Below the pieces are notes generated by a model. That model was not told the DNA's origin. It did no database searches and saw only the letters and a program-made list of their open reading frames with translations. Positions 14,878 to 22,643 of a stretch of DNA of 64,000 nt are shown here, in pieces (position 1 is the stretch's first letter; every line of letters starts with the position of its first letter). Where the stretch lies: contig NZ_WVHS01000004.1 in NCBI RefSeq assembly GCF_009834915.1, positions 310,001 to 374,000 on the forward strand, written 5' to 3'. The translations under genes were made by a program, and so were the position numbers. The DNA comes from Hufsiella ginkgonis (GTDB taxonomy: Bacteria > Bacteroidota > Bacteroidia > Sphingobacteriales > Sphingobacteriaceae).

Positions 14878-17334
14878 ATGAGGCAATACCTGTTCATTTT
14901 CGTTTTACTGTTGTACGGCGGAACCTGCATGGCGCAAAAAGTGACTGTTTCCGGCCGGGTGATGGACGAAAACGGCAAACCGCTGCCTTTCGGATCTATC
15001 GCGATACATAACACCACGAAAGGAACGGCCGCCAACGACGAGGGATTTTACCAGTATACGCTCGACAAAGGCACTTACGAGCTCGCCTTCCGCTTCATCG
15101 GTTATAAAACCCAGTTGATACGCGTGGAGCTGCAGCATGATACCGAACTGAACGTAAACATGGTGCAGGAATTTTTCAAACTGGATACGATCGTACTCGG
15201 GTCGGCGCAAGACCCTGCCGTAGGGATCATGCGAAGAGCCATCAACCTTCGCAAAACCCGCCTGAACGAGGTTAAGTCCTACTCCACCGACGTTTATATA
15301 AAAGGCGTACAAAAGCTGGTGCATGCTCCGAAGAAATTTCTCGGGGAGGATGTCGCCGCCGTGCTCAACCTCGATTCGTCGCGCCGCGGCTTGCTGTACC
15401 TTTCGGAATCGGAATCGAAACTCTATTATAAACATCCCGACCGTTTCCGGGAGGTGATGACCGCGAGCAAGATCTCCGGCAAGAACGAATCGCTGAGCTT
15501 TAATAAAGCGACGGACCTGTACGTGAACTTCTACCAGAACCTGGTGCAGATGGATGAACTTGCCATTCGCGGCTTCGTATCGCCCCTGGCGGATTTTGCG
15601 TTCTCCTACTACAAATACAAACTTTTGGGTACCAGCGTGGAAGACGGCGAAACCATTTACAAGATCCAGGTGATCCCGCGACGCGCACACGACCCGGTAT
15701 TCCAGGGCACGCTGTATATCGCCAACGGCACGTGGCGGCTGCAAAGCGTCGACCTGCGCCTCACCCGTACCGCCAACATTAATTTCGTAGATACGCTTAC
15801 CCTTAACCAGCAATTTATACCGGTTACCGGCGATGTGTGGATGCCTTCGTCGCTGCAGCTGAGCTTTAAGGGAAAGGTTTTGGGATTTTCGTTTGAAGGT
15901 TACTTCCTGGGAATTTACAGCAACTACCTGATCAATGCCAATTTATCAGATAAATTGTTTAATGGCGAGATCCTCAAGATCGTAACGGACGTACGGCAAA
16001 AAGATGAGGGGTACTGGGCTGATAAACGTCCCGTTCCGCTTACGCGGGAAGAGACGCTGGATTATGTGGTGAAAGACAGCGTAGAGAAGATCATGTCGTC
16101 GCGACGGTACAAAGATTCGGTAGATGCCGAAAGCAACAAGCTTACCTTCCTGAAGCTTGCCGCATTCGGTTACACCAAAACCAGCACGGTACATCATACG
16201 GAGTATAATTTCTCGCCGGTGCTCCCCGGGATCTTTTACAATACCGTAGAAGGTTTTGGCTATTACTACCAGGCATCCTTTAAAAAAGAATACAACCTTA
16301 AGAATTCGCTCAACGTTACTACCCGGCTTCGTTACGGCCTTTCGAACAGGCATTTTAACCCGAGCGTAGAAGCACGATATTATTATGACCCCGTGAACCT
16401 CGGCTTCCTGAGCATGAAGCTGGGGGCAGAAGTATTGGATATCAGCAACCTGCGATCGTCTGTGAGCGTTACCAACTCCATTAATACGCTGATCTACGAA
16501 ACCAATTTCCGGAAGTTCTATGAAAAGAGAATGGTTACCTTCAACGGCAGTTATGAAGCCGCACCCGGGCTGTTCGGCACCTCCACGCTCGAGTACAGCC
16601 AGCGCTTCCCGATGTTAAACACCTCGACGTACCGCATTATCGACCGCAAGAACAAGCACTTCAGCTCTAACAACCCGTTTACCCCGGATGAGAATACGGA
16701 ACTCTTTCCACGGCACGATGCCGTTACATTTATGGCCGAGCTGGATTATGCACCCGCCGCCCGGTATGTGACACGCCCGGAGGGGAAATTTTACGAGCCG
16801 TTTAAATACCCCCGTTTCGTGGTCACTTACCGCAAAGGGTTCAACAACATCCTGGGTTCTGATGTCGACTTCGATTTTGCCTCTTTCGAGATCTACCAGA
16901 ACGAGCTGAAACTGGGCTTGTTAGGAAAATCCTCGTACACCGTAAAAGTAGGCAGGTTCCTCAATAACCGGCAGCTGTATTACCCGGACCTGCATCATTT
17001 TCGCGGTAACAATTCACTGATCTTCGAGAGCAGCTTACGAAACTTCCACTTCCTCGACCTGTACCAGTTCAGCGCCAGCCGGCAGTTCTTTGAGGCGCAT
17101 TATGAGCATAACCTCGGCGGTTTTATCGTAAACAAGATCCCGCTGATCCGCAAGCTGCGACTCGACGAGATCATCGGGGGCGGCTACCTCGACCAGCCGG
17201 CCAACCAGACTTACTCAGAACTGTTCTTTGGATTACAACGGCTGATATTCAGGATCGATTACTCGCTGGCTTTCAACCACGACAGGAAGGTGTACAATGG
17301 GTTTAAACTGAGCTACCGGCTCAGGAGGAAGTAG
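14878..17334 (+). CDS. Outer-membrane protein, CarboxypepD_reg-like plus DUF5686 (copy 1)
   Basis: 818 aa with a signal peptide ending near residue 19 (FVLLLYGGTCMAQKV). Residues 22-105 form a carboxypeptidase-regulatory-like beta-sandwich (VSGRVMDENGKPLPFGSIAI, GTAANDEGFYQY), as on the N-terminus of SusC proteins. The rest is a DUF5686 region, rich in amphipathic strands and probably a beta-barrel, with PRRAHDPVFQGTLYI, FYNTVEGFGYYYQ and a C-terminal FKLSYRLRRK. There is no TonB plug. Function unknown. It is directly followed by a paralogue. Confidence 0.88.
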   Translation: MRQYLFIFVLLLYGGTCMAQKVTVSGRVMDENGKPLPFGSIAIHNTTKGTAANDEGFYQYTLDKGTYELAFRFIGYKTQLIRVELQHDTELNVNMVQEFFKLDTIVLGSAQDPAVGIMRRAINLRKTRLNEVKSYSTDVYIKGVQKLVHAPKKFLGEDVAAVLNLDSSRRGLLYLSESESKLYYKHPDRFREVMTASKISGKNESLSFNKATDLYVNFYQNLVQMDELAIRGFVSPLADFAFSYYKYKLLGTSVEDGETIYKIQVIPRRAHDPVFQGTLYIANGTWRLQSVDLRLTRTANINFVDTLTLNQQFIPVTGDVWMPSSLQLSFKGKVLGFSFEGYFLGIYSNYLINANLSDKLFNGEILKIVTDVRQKDEGYWADKRPVPLTREETLDYVVKDSVEKIMSSRRYKDSVDAESNKLTFLKLAAFGYTKTSTVHHTEYNFSPVLPGIFYNTVEGFGYYYQASFKKEYNLKNSLNVTTRLRYGLSNRHFNPSVEARYYYDPVNLGFLSMKLGAEVLDISNLRSSVSVTNSINTLIYETNFRKFYEKRMVTFNGSYEAAPGLFGTSTLEYSQRFPMLNTSTYRIIDRKNKHFSSNNPFTPDENTELFPRHDAVTFMAELDYAPAARYVTRPEGKFYEPFKYPRFVVTYRKGFNNILGSDVDFDFASFEIYQNELKLGLLGKSSYTVKVGRFLNNRQLYYPDLHHFRGNNSLIFESSLRNFHFLDLYQFSASRQFFEAHYEHNLGGFIVNKIPLIRKLRLDEIIGGGYLDQPANQTYSELFFGLQRLIFRIDYSLAFNHDRKVYNGFKLSYRLRRK

Positions 17335-17446
17335 AAAACGTACAACCTATTACGCTAATTATACTGAACGTGAACGAATTACGTAATACGTAGCCCGGCA
17401 TACAACCCTTTAACTATTTTTAACGTCTACCCTTTAGTCAAAAGAA

Positions 17447-17455
17447 TATCTTTGT
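17447..17455 (+). promoter_or_regulatory. -7 box before the second DUF5686 gene
   Basis: TATCTTTGT, 22 nt before the ATG at 17477, in a 142-bp gap. It suggests that the second paralogue has its own promoter. No clear TTG element upstream. Confidence 0.45.
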
Positions 17456-17476
17456 TCAAATAGCCAACCTCTTATC

Positions 17477-19939
17477 ATGATACGTTCCTTTATCATTGCT
17501 TTTTTATCGCTGTTTATCTTTTCCGGCGACGTTTTCCCGCAGGGATTTGTGATTAAGGGCACCATCACCGACCAGGACGGCGCACCCGTGCCCTTCGCCA
17601 GCGTATACCAGCAGGGAACCACCAAAGGAACTTCCGCTAACAGCGACGGACAGTATTTCCTGAAGTTTCCGGCAGGAAAGATCACCCTGGTGTTTAAATC
17701 GGTGGGATACACACAGGAAACACGAACCATCGAGCTCAAGGCAGATCAGCAGCTGAACGTAGTGCTTAAAGCACAGGTTTACCAATTGGGGGATATCGCC
17801 ATTAAAGCCGGCGGACCGGACCCCGCCTACGAGATCATCCGAAACGCCATCAGTAAACGGAAATCTTACCTGCACGAGGTAGAAAGCTATAGCTGCGAAG
17901 TATACATTAAAGGCCTGCAAAAAATGCTTGCCGCGCCCAGGCGCTTCCTGGGCAAAGACATCGATAAACTTGGGCAGCAGATCGGTCTCGACTCCAACAG
18001 GCGCGGGATCCTGTACCTGTCGGAATCTGAGTCCAGGTACACGGTAAAGCCGCCTAACCAGCGCCACGAGGAAATGATCTCTTCGAAAGTTTCCGGCAGC
18101 AACCGGTCATTCAGCTTCAACAGGGCATCGGACCTGGATGTAAACTTCTACGAAAATCTCCAGGACTGGCAGGGGCTTACCAATCGTCCGCTCATATCGC
18201 CCATCGCCGACAATGCGTTAAGCTATTATAACTACAAGTTTCTCGGCACCACCATGGAAAACGGGGAACTGGTAAATAAGATCCAGGTGATCCCCAGGCA
18301 CAAGGCCGATCCTGCTTTTGCGGGTAATATTTACATCATGGAAGATACCTGGCGTATTTACAGCGCGGAGCTCTATCTCACGAAAGATGCCAACATCAAT
18401 TTTGTGGATACCGTTAAAGTGAACCAGCAATTCTTCCCCGCCCGGGGAAAGACCTGGATGCCGTCTACCGTTAGGTTCGACTTTGTTGGCGGGATGTTCG
18501 GGTTTCGCTTCGGCGGATATTACACCGCCGTATTCCGCGATTACGAGATCGAACCCACACTCGATAAAAACATGTTCCGGGAAGTAATGAAGGTGACCAA
18601 GGACGTGAACAAGAAGGATTCCGCCTACTGGAAGGAAGCACGCCCTATCCCGCTTACCGCGGAAGAGATCGAAGATTACAGCAAAAAAGGCGCCCTGGCC
18701 GAGAAACGGGCTTCGAAACCTTACCTGGATTCGCTTGACAAGGTTAACAATAAATTTAAGCTGGTGCCATTCATCTTTACCTCCGGGTATACGCACCGCA
18801 ACCGCGCGAAAAGGGAATACATTACCTACAGTTCCCTCCTGGGATCGGCATTTTACAACACGGTTGAGGGGTTTGGCGGTAACTACACGGTCAGTTACCG
18901 CAAACAGATCGATTCTGCCACCAACCGCTACGTGTTCCTGAACGCAACTGCGCGCTATGGCTTTGCGAGCGAACAGTTTATGGGCTCTTTATCGGGCACC
19001 CTGCCGTTCCGGAAAATGCCTGTTAGTTTCGCCGCAGGCAGCACCATGGCCGATCTGAACCCGAGGGGCACCATTTCCACCCTCGGGAACACGGTAAACT
19101 CTTTGTTCTACGAGCGGAACTTCTTAAAACTGTACCGGAAAGATTTTGCCACCGTAACCACGTCGCGTCGCGTTGCGGGGGGCCTGCTCCTGAGCCTGCA
19201 GGCCGAATGGGCGAACCGGGAAGCACAGGTAAACCATGCTGATTACCTCATCCGCGATCTCAAAAACAGGTCGTTTACCTCCAATAACCCTTTCTCGCCA
19301 CAGGCGGATGTGCCGCTGTTCCCCGACAACCAGTCGTTTACGCTAAACATGCGGGTGACTTACGAATTCAGTAAGAAATATGTCACCTACCCTTCCGGCA
19401 GGTACTATATTCCGTCAAAATATCCGCGCCTTGGGTTGAGTTATGTGAAAGGTATAGAAGGGGTCTTCGGATCGGATGTAGACTACGACCTGCTGTTTGC
19501 CGACATTACCAAATCTGACGTAGGGCTCGGCCTTTACGGCAAATTCTCATTTTACGCCGGCGCCGGTAAATTCCTGAACAATAACAAGCTTTTTTATACC
19601 GATTACCGCCATTTTGCAGGGAACCAGGCGCTGCGTTACCAGCCTGCCGTAAACCGTTTCCTGTACCTGAACTATTATTTGCCCAGTACCTCCAAGCAAT
19701 ACCTGGAGGGGCATCTCGAGCATAATTTCGGCGGACTGTTTGTAAATAAGCTTCCGCTGATCCGTAAACTGCACCTGCAGGAGATCGTAGGCGGCAACTA
19801 CCTGACCACCCCGGGCTACAAGAATTACCGGGAGTTTTATGCCGGGCTAGAGTACCTCGGTATGCGTGTGCTTTATGGCGGCGCCTGGCAGGGGAATAGG
19901 CAAACCGACAAAGGATTCAGAATTGTTTACGCGTTTTAG
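17477..19939 (+). CDS. Outer-membrane protein, CarboxypepD_reg-like plus DUF5686 (copy 2)
   Basis: 820 aa, paralogue of the preceding gene over the whole length: signal peptide to about residue 22, CarboxypepD_reg-like domain (IKGTITDQDGAPVPFASVYQ, GTSANSDGQYFLK), then the DUF5686 region with the same landmarks (RRGILYLSESES, VIPRHKADPAFAGNIYI, FYNTVEGFGGNYT, HNFGGLFVNKLPLIRKLHL). Shared blocks separated by diverged stretches indicate an old tandem duplication rather than a recent one. Probably an outer-membrane barrel; role unknown. Confidence 0.88.
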   Translation: MIRSFIIAFLSLFIFSGDVFPQGFVIKGTITDQDGAPVPFASVYQQGTTKGTSANSDGQYFLKFPAGKITLVFKSVGYTQETRTIELKADQQLNVVLKAQVYQLGDIAIKAGGPDPAYEIIRNAISKRKSYLHEVESYSCEVYIKGLQKMLAAPRRFLGKDIDKLGQQIGLDSNRRGILYLSESESRYTVKPPNQRHEEMISSKVSGSNRSFSFNRASDLDVNFYENLQDWQGLTNRPLISPIADNALSYYNYKFLGTTMENGELVNKIQVIPRHKADPAFAGNIYIMEDTWRIYSAELYLTKDANINFVDTVKVNQQFFPARGKTWMPSTVRFDFVGGMFGFRFGGYYTAVFRDYEIEPTLDKNMFREVMKVTKDVNKKDSAYWKEARPIPLTAEEIEDYSKKGALAEKRASKPYLDSLDKVNNKFKLVPFIFTSGYTHRNRAKREYITYSSLLGSAFYNTVEGFGGNYTVSYRKQIDSATNRYVFLNATARYGFASEQFMGSLSGTLPFRKMPVSFAAGSTMADLNPRGTISTLGNTVNSLFYERNFLKLYRKDFATVTTSRRVAGGLLLSLQAEWANREAQVNHADYLIRDLKNRSFTSNNPFSPQADVPLFPDNQSFTLNMRVTYEFSKKYVTYPSGRYYIPSKYPRLGLSYVKGIEGVFGSDVDYDLLFADITKSDVGLGLYGKFSFYAGAGKFLNNNKLFYTDYRHFAGNQALRYQPAVNRFLYLNYYLPSTSKQYLEGHLEHNFGGLFVNKLPLIRKLHLQEIVGGNYLTTPGYKNYREFYAGLEYLGMRVLYGGAWQGNRQTDKGFRIVYAF

Positions 19940-19959
19940 CATGCCGGCATACTGATCGC

Positions 19960-19968
19960 TATTTTTGC
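19960..19968 (+). promoter_or_regulatory. -7 box 3 nt from a start codon
   Basis: TATTTTTGC, followed by GGG and the ATG at 19972. If used, transcription would begin at or next to the ATG. No TTTG at the expected distance (only TTTTAG). Confidence 0.45.
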
Positions 19969-19971
19969 GGG

Positions 19972-20361
19972 ATGAAATCAATGAACTTACTGCTGATCCC
20001 CGCGCTATCGCTTTGCGTGGCATGCGGGACCTCCGTTACCCCTGCAAAACTTTACGGAAAGTGGAACTATACACGGATCCAGAGCCTAAACTGGAACCCC
20101 GACAGCACCACCACCCGGGAGATTGAAATGCAAAAGCCGTATGTACAGTTTAACGAAAATAACTCGCTGGTGATGGTCTGGGGCGGCGATACCATATTAA
20201 AAGGCACGTTTAAGCCCTCCGGTGATAAGATCCTCGTTACACAGCGATTGACCGGCGGGAAAACCCGCGACTTTTATTTTAAGATCTTTAAACTTGCCGG
20301 CAACGAGCTGATCTTCGATTCCACCGACCGCGACCCAAGCCGTGTGTATACCAGGAAATAG
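19972..20361 (+). CDS. Small lipocalin-like lipoprotein
   Basis: 129 aa. Signal peptide with lipobox CVACG (Cys at 18 counted from ATG 19972; a second ATG at 19981 gives the same mature protein). The mature part has the lipocalin-like opening KLYGKWNYTRI followed by alternating strands and ends FDSTDRDPSRVYTRK. Likely a small periplasm-facing or surface lipoprotein binding an unknown ligand. Distinct from, and 32 nt after, the DUF5686 gene. Confidence 0.75.
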   Translation: MKSMNLLLIPALSLCVACGTSVTPAKLYGKWNYTRIQSLNWNPDSTTTREIEMQKPYVQFNENNSLVMVWGGDTILKGTFKPSGDKILVTQRLTGGKTRDFYFKIFKLAGNELIFDSTDRDPSRVYTRK

Positions 20362-20453
20362 TCATTTATTTCAGTGGGCCGCTGCCGGTAAACCCGTTCG
20401 GATTTGTACAATACAGCGACCGCTATGCTGGTTATTTTCGCAATAAAAACAAC

Positions 20454-20927
20454 ATGAAAAAACTAATCGCCGGAGCTTTCATACTCCTTTGCACACTGGC
20501 CTCCTCCTCCCACGCACAAGCCCCCAAACAACTGGCGGCCGATTTTAAAAAACTCGAATGGATTACCGGCACCTGGAACCGCACCAATGCAAAACCCGGA
20601 CGCTCGGGACACGAAAGATGGTTTAAAGTATCCGACACCGAGATCCGGGGCTTCGGTATCACTATGCGCGGCGCCGATACCGTATATGTAGAAAAACTGA
20701 AGCTGGTGGTGAGGGACGGCGGCATCTACTATTCGGCCGATGTTCCCGAAAACAAAGCACCGGTATTGTTTAAGCTCACCGAGATCAAAGAAGATAGTTT
20801 CACTTGCGAGAATGACGCAAACGAATTCCCCAAAAAGATCTGGTATGGCCGCACCGGCAATACCGTAAAAGCGGTGATCTCCGGCGGCGGGAAGTCTGTT
20901 GACTATCTGTTCGAGAAGAAATCCTGA
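20454..20927 (+). CDS. Secreted DUF6265-like protein
   Basis: 157 aa. Signal peptide cleaved after about residue 22 (LASSSHAQA). The mature domain has the pattern LEWITGTWNR...ERWFKVSDTEIRGFG...VYVEKLKLVVRDGGIYYSADV, a lipocalin-like beta-barrel known as DUF6265 and common in Bacteroidota. Function unknown. Its last 25 nt overlap the end of ribF on the opposite strand. A weak TATTTTCG box lies at 20433-20440. Confidence 0.78.
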   Translation: MKKLIAGAFILLCTLASSSHAQAPKQLAADFKKLEWITGTWNRTNAKPGRSGHERWFKVSDTEIRGFGITMRGADTVYVEKLKLVVRDGGIYYSADVPENKAPVLFKLTEIKEDSFTCENDANEFPKKIWYGRTGNTVKAVISGGGKSVDYLFEKKS

Positions 20928-21853
20928 GCGGCGGTCTTATCCTCGTCCAGTTGAAGGATCAGGCCTTCCAGTCCTTCAAATTTCCGGTCCTCCCGGATGA
21001 ATTTATGGAAATATACCCGGATGGTTTGCCCGTAAATGTCACTGTTAAAATCAAAAAGGTTGACCTCGATGTTCCGCGTCATCCCGTTAATGGTAGGCCG
21101 GTTGCCGATGTAGCCCATGCCCCGGTAAGTGACAGCCGGGTGTTCGCCGCTGGCAGGAATGGCTGCTTCTACCGCATAAATGCCGTCGCCGGGAATCAGC
21201 TTATATGATTCGGCCACAAAAAGATTGGCCGTAGGGTAGCCCAGGGTTCTTCCAAGCCGGTCGCCTTTTATCACCTTACCGGTGAGGTGGAAGGGATACC
21301 CGAGAAAATCGCGTGCAGCGTCTACCTTCCCGGAGAACAGCGCGTTGCGGATCCGCGTCGACGAAACCGCCACGTCATTAATGTCCTGCTCGGGGATCTC
21401 CTCCACTTCAAAACCGTATTCCGGGCCAAAACAGAGCAGGTCGGTAAATCCGCCGCTGCGGTCCTTGCCGAAGCGATGGTCATAGCCGATCACGATCCGG
21501 CGCGTGCCGATCTGCTGCACCAGCACCTGCTTTACATATTCGCGGGGCGATAAGTTGGAGAAATCCCTGGTAAAGGGCGTGATGACCAGGTGATCGATGC
21601 CAAATTGCGCGAGCAGCTCCGACTTTTCGGAGATGGTGGTCAGCATCTTCAGGCTTTGATCTTCGGGATGCAGGATCATTCGCGGATGCGGGAAAAAAGT
21701 AAGGATCACGGTCTCGCCATCAATCTGTCTCGCCACTTCCTTTAGCCGGTCGATGATCTTCTGGTGGCCGATATGTACCCCGTCAAAAGTCCCGATGGTT
21801 ACCACCGCATTCTTTACGGGGCTGAACTCTTTAATATCGTGATAGATCTTCAT
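20903..21853 (-). CDS. ribF: Bifunctional riboflavin kinase / FMN adenylyltransferase
   Basis: 316 aa, the standard length. N-terminal nucleotidyltransferase domain with VTIGTFDGVHIGHQKIIDRL and YDHRFGKDRSGG; C-terminal flavokinase with DRLGRTLGYPTANL and IYAVE. Makes FMN and FAD from riboflavin. It starts 16 nt after truB and is co-transcribed with it, a common arrangement. The 3' end overlaps a convergent gene by 25 nt. Confidence 0.96.
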   Translation of the reverse strand: MKIYHDIKEFSPVKNAVVTIGTFDGVHIGHQKIIDRLKEVARQIDGETVILTFFPHPRMILHPEDQSLKMLTTISEKSELLAQFGIDHLVITPFTRDFSNLSPREYVKQVLVQQIGTRRIVIGYDHRFGKDRSGGFTDLLCFGPEYGFEVEEIPEQDINDVAVSSTRIRNALFSGKVDAARDFLGYPFHLTGKVIKGDRLGRTLGYPTANLFVAESYKLIPGDGIYAVEAAIPASGEHPAVTYRGMGYIGNRPTINGMTRNIEVNLFDFNSDIYGQTIRVYFHKFIREDRKFEGLEGLILQLDEDKTAAQDFFSNR

Positions 21854-21869
21854 GGTGCTGTTAACGAGG

Positions 21870-22586
21870 CTAAATTAATTCACCAGCTTCTTTCAGTTCC
21901 CGGATGTGCGTTACCAGCTCCATTACTTCGAAGGCGCCGGCAACATCCAGCCCCCCGCTTTTGGTGCGGCGCAAAGCCGAAAGATAGGCGCCGTTGTCCA
22001 GGGCTTTACCGAAATCGTGCACGAGCGACCGGATATAGGTCCCCTTGCTGCATGTCACCTCGAAGTCGACCTCGGGCAACGCAACACGCGTGATCGAAAA
22101 CGTTGAAATATGCACTTTGCGCAGCCTCAGCTCCACTTCCTCACCCCTGCGGGCTTTTTCATACAGGCGCTCCCCGTTAATTTTAACGGCCGAATGTGCG
22201 GGGGGATATTGCTCGGTATCGCCGATAAACCGGGCACAATTTTCGCGAACCTGCGCTTCGGTAAGCGCAGAGATGTCAAACTGCCCTTCCGGCGCGGTCT
22301 CCAGGTCGTATGAAGGCGTGGTAGCGCCAAGGACCATGGTACCGGTATACGTCTTATCCTGTGCCTGGAACGTGTCTATCTTTTTAGTGAGCTTGCCCGT
22401 GCAGATCACCAGCAGCCCTGTAGCAAGCGGATCGAGCGTACCTGCGTGACCCACTTTCAGCTTCAGCGGTTTAAATGCGTTGCGGATCTTTCCCACTACA
22501 TCGAAGCTTGTCCAGCGGTACGGCTTATTGATCAGCAGCACCTCTCCTTCCGCAAAGTGGAAAGTTTTAAATTTAGTAGTTGTCAA
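21870..22586 (-). CDS. truB: tRNA pseudouridine-55 synthase
   Basis: 238 aa. Contains GEVLLINKPYRWTSFDVVGK, the catalytic aspartate in HAGTLDPLATGLLVI, and GTYIRSLVHDFG. Modifies U55 in the tRNA T-loop. There is no ATG in a plausible place: the start is TTG at 22586, 3 nt after a TATCTTTGC box, so the message may be leaderless. Heads the truB-ribF operon. Confidence 0.94.
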   Translation of the reverse strand: MTTTKFKTFHFAEGEVLLINKPYRWTSFDVVGKIRNAFKPLKLKVGHAGTLDPLATGLLVICTGKLTKKIDTFQAQDKTYTGTMVLGATTPSYDLETAPEGQFDISALTEAQVRENCARFIGDTEQYPPAHSAVKINGERLYEKARRGEEVELRLRKVHISTFSITRVALPEVDFEVTCSKGTYIRSLVHDFGKALDNGAYLSALRRTKSGGLDVAGAFEVMELVTHIRELKEAGELI

Positions 22587-22589
22587 GGT

Positions 22590-22598
22590 GCAAAGATA
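22590..22598 (-). promoter_or_regulatory. -7 box of truB, 3 nt from its TTG start
   Basis: Minus strand TATCTTTGC, then ACC, then TTG. The upstream element at the expected distance is TTTTAG rather than TTTG. It is divergent from the box of the next gene, 34 bp away. Confidence 0.5.
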
Positions 22599-22606
22599 AC
22601 CGGGAT

Positions 22607-22640
22607 TTTGATAGCCTAAAATCCGAATTGGTATATTTAC
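22607..22640 (+). promoter_or_regulatory. Promoter of the MG2-like gene, 3 nt from its ATG
   Basis: TTTG (22607-22610), 21 nt, TATATTTAC (22632-22640), then TGC and the ATG at 22644. Both elements are in place, and the predicted transcript starts at or beside the start codon. Confidence 0.55.
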
Positions 22641-22643
22641 TGC

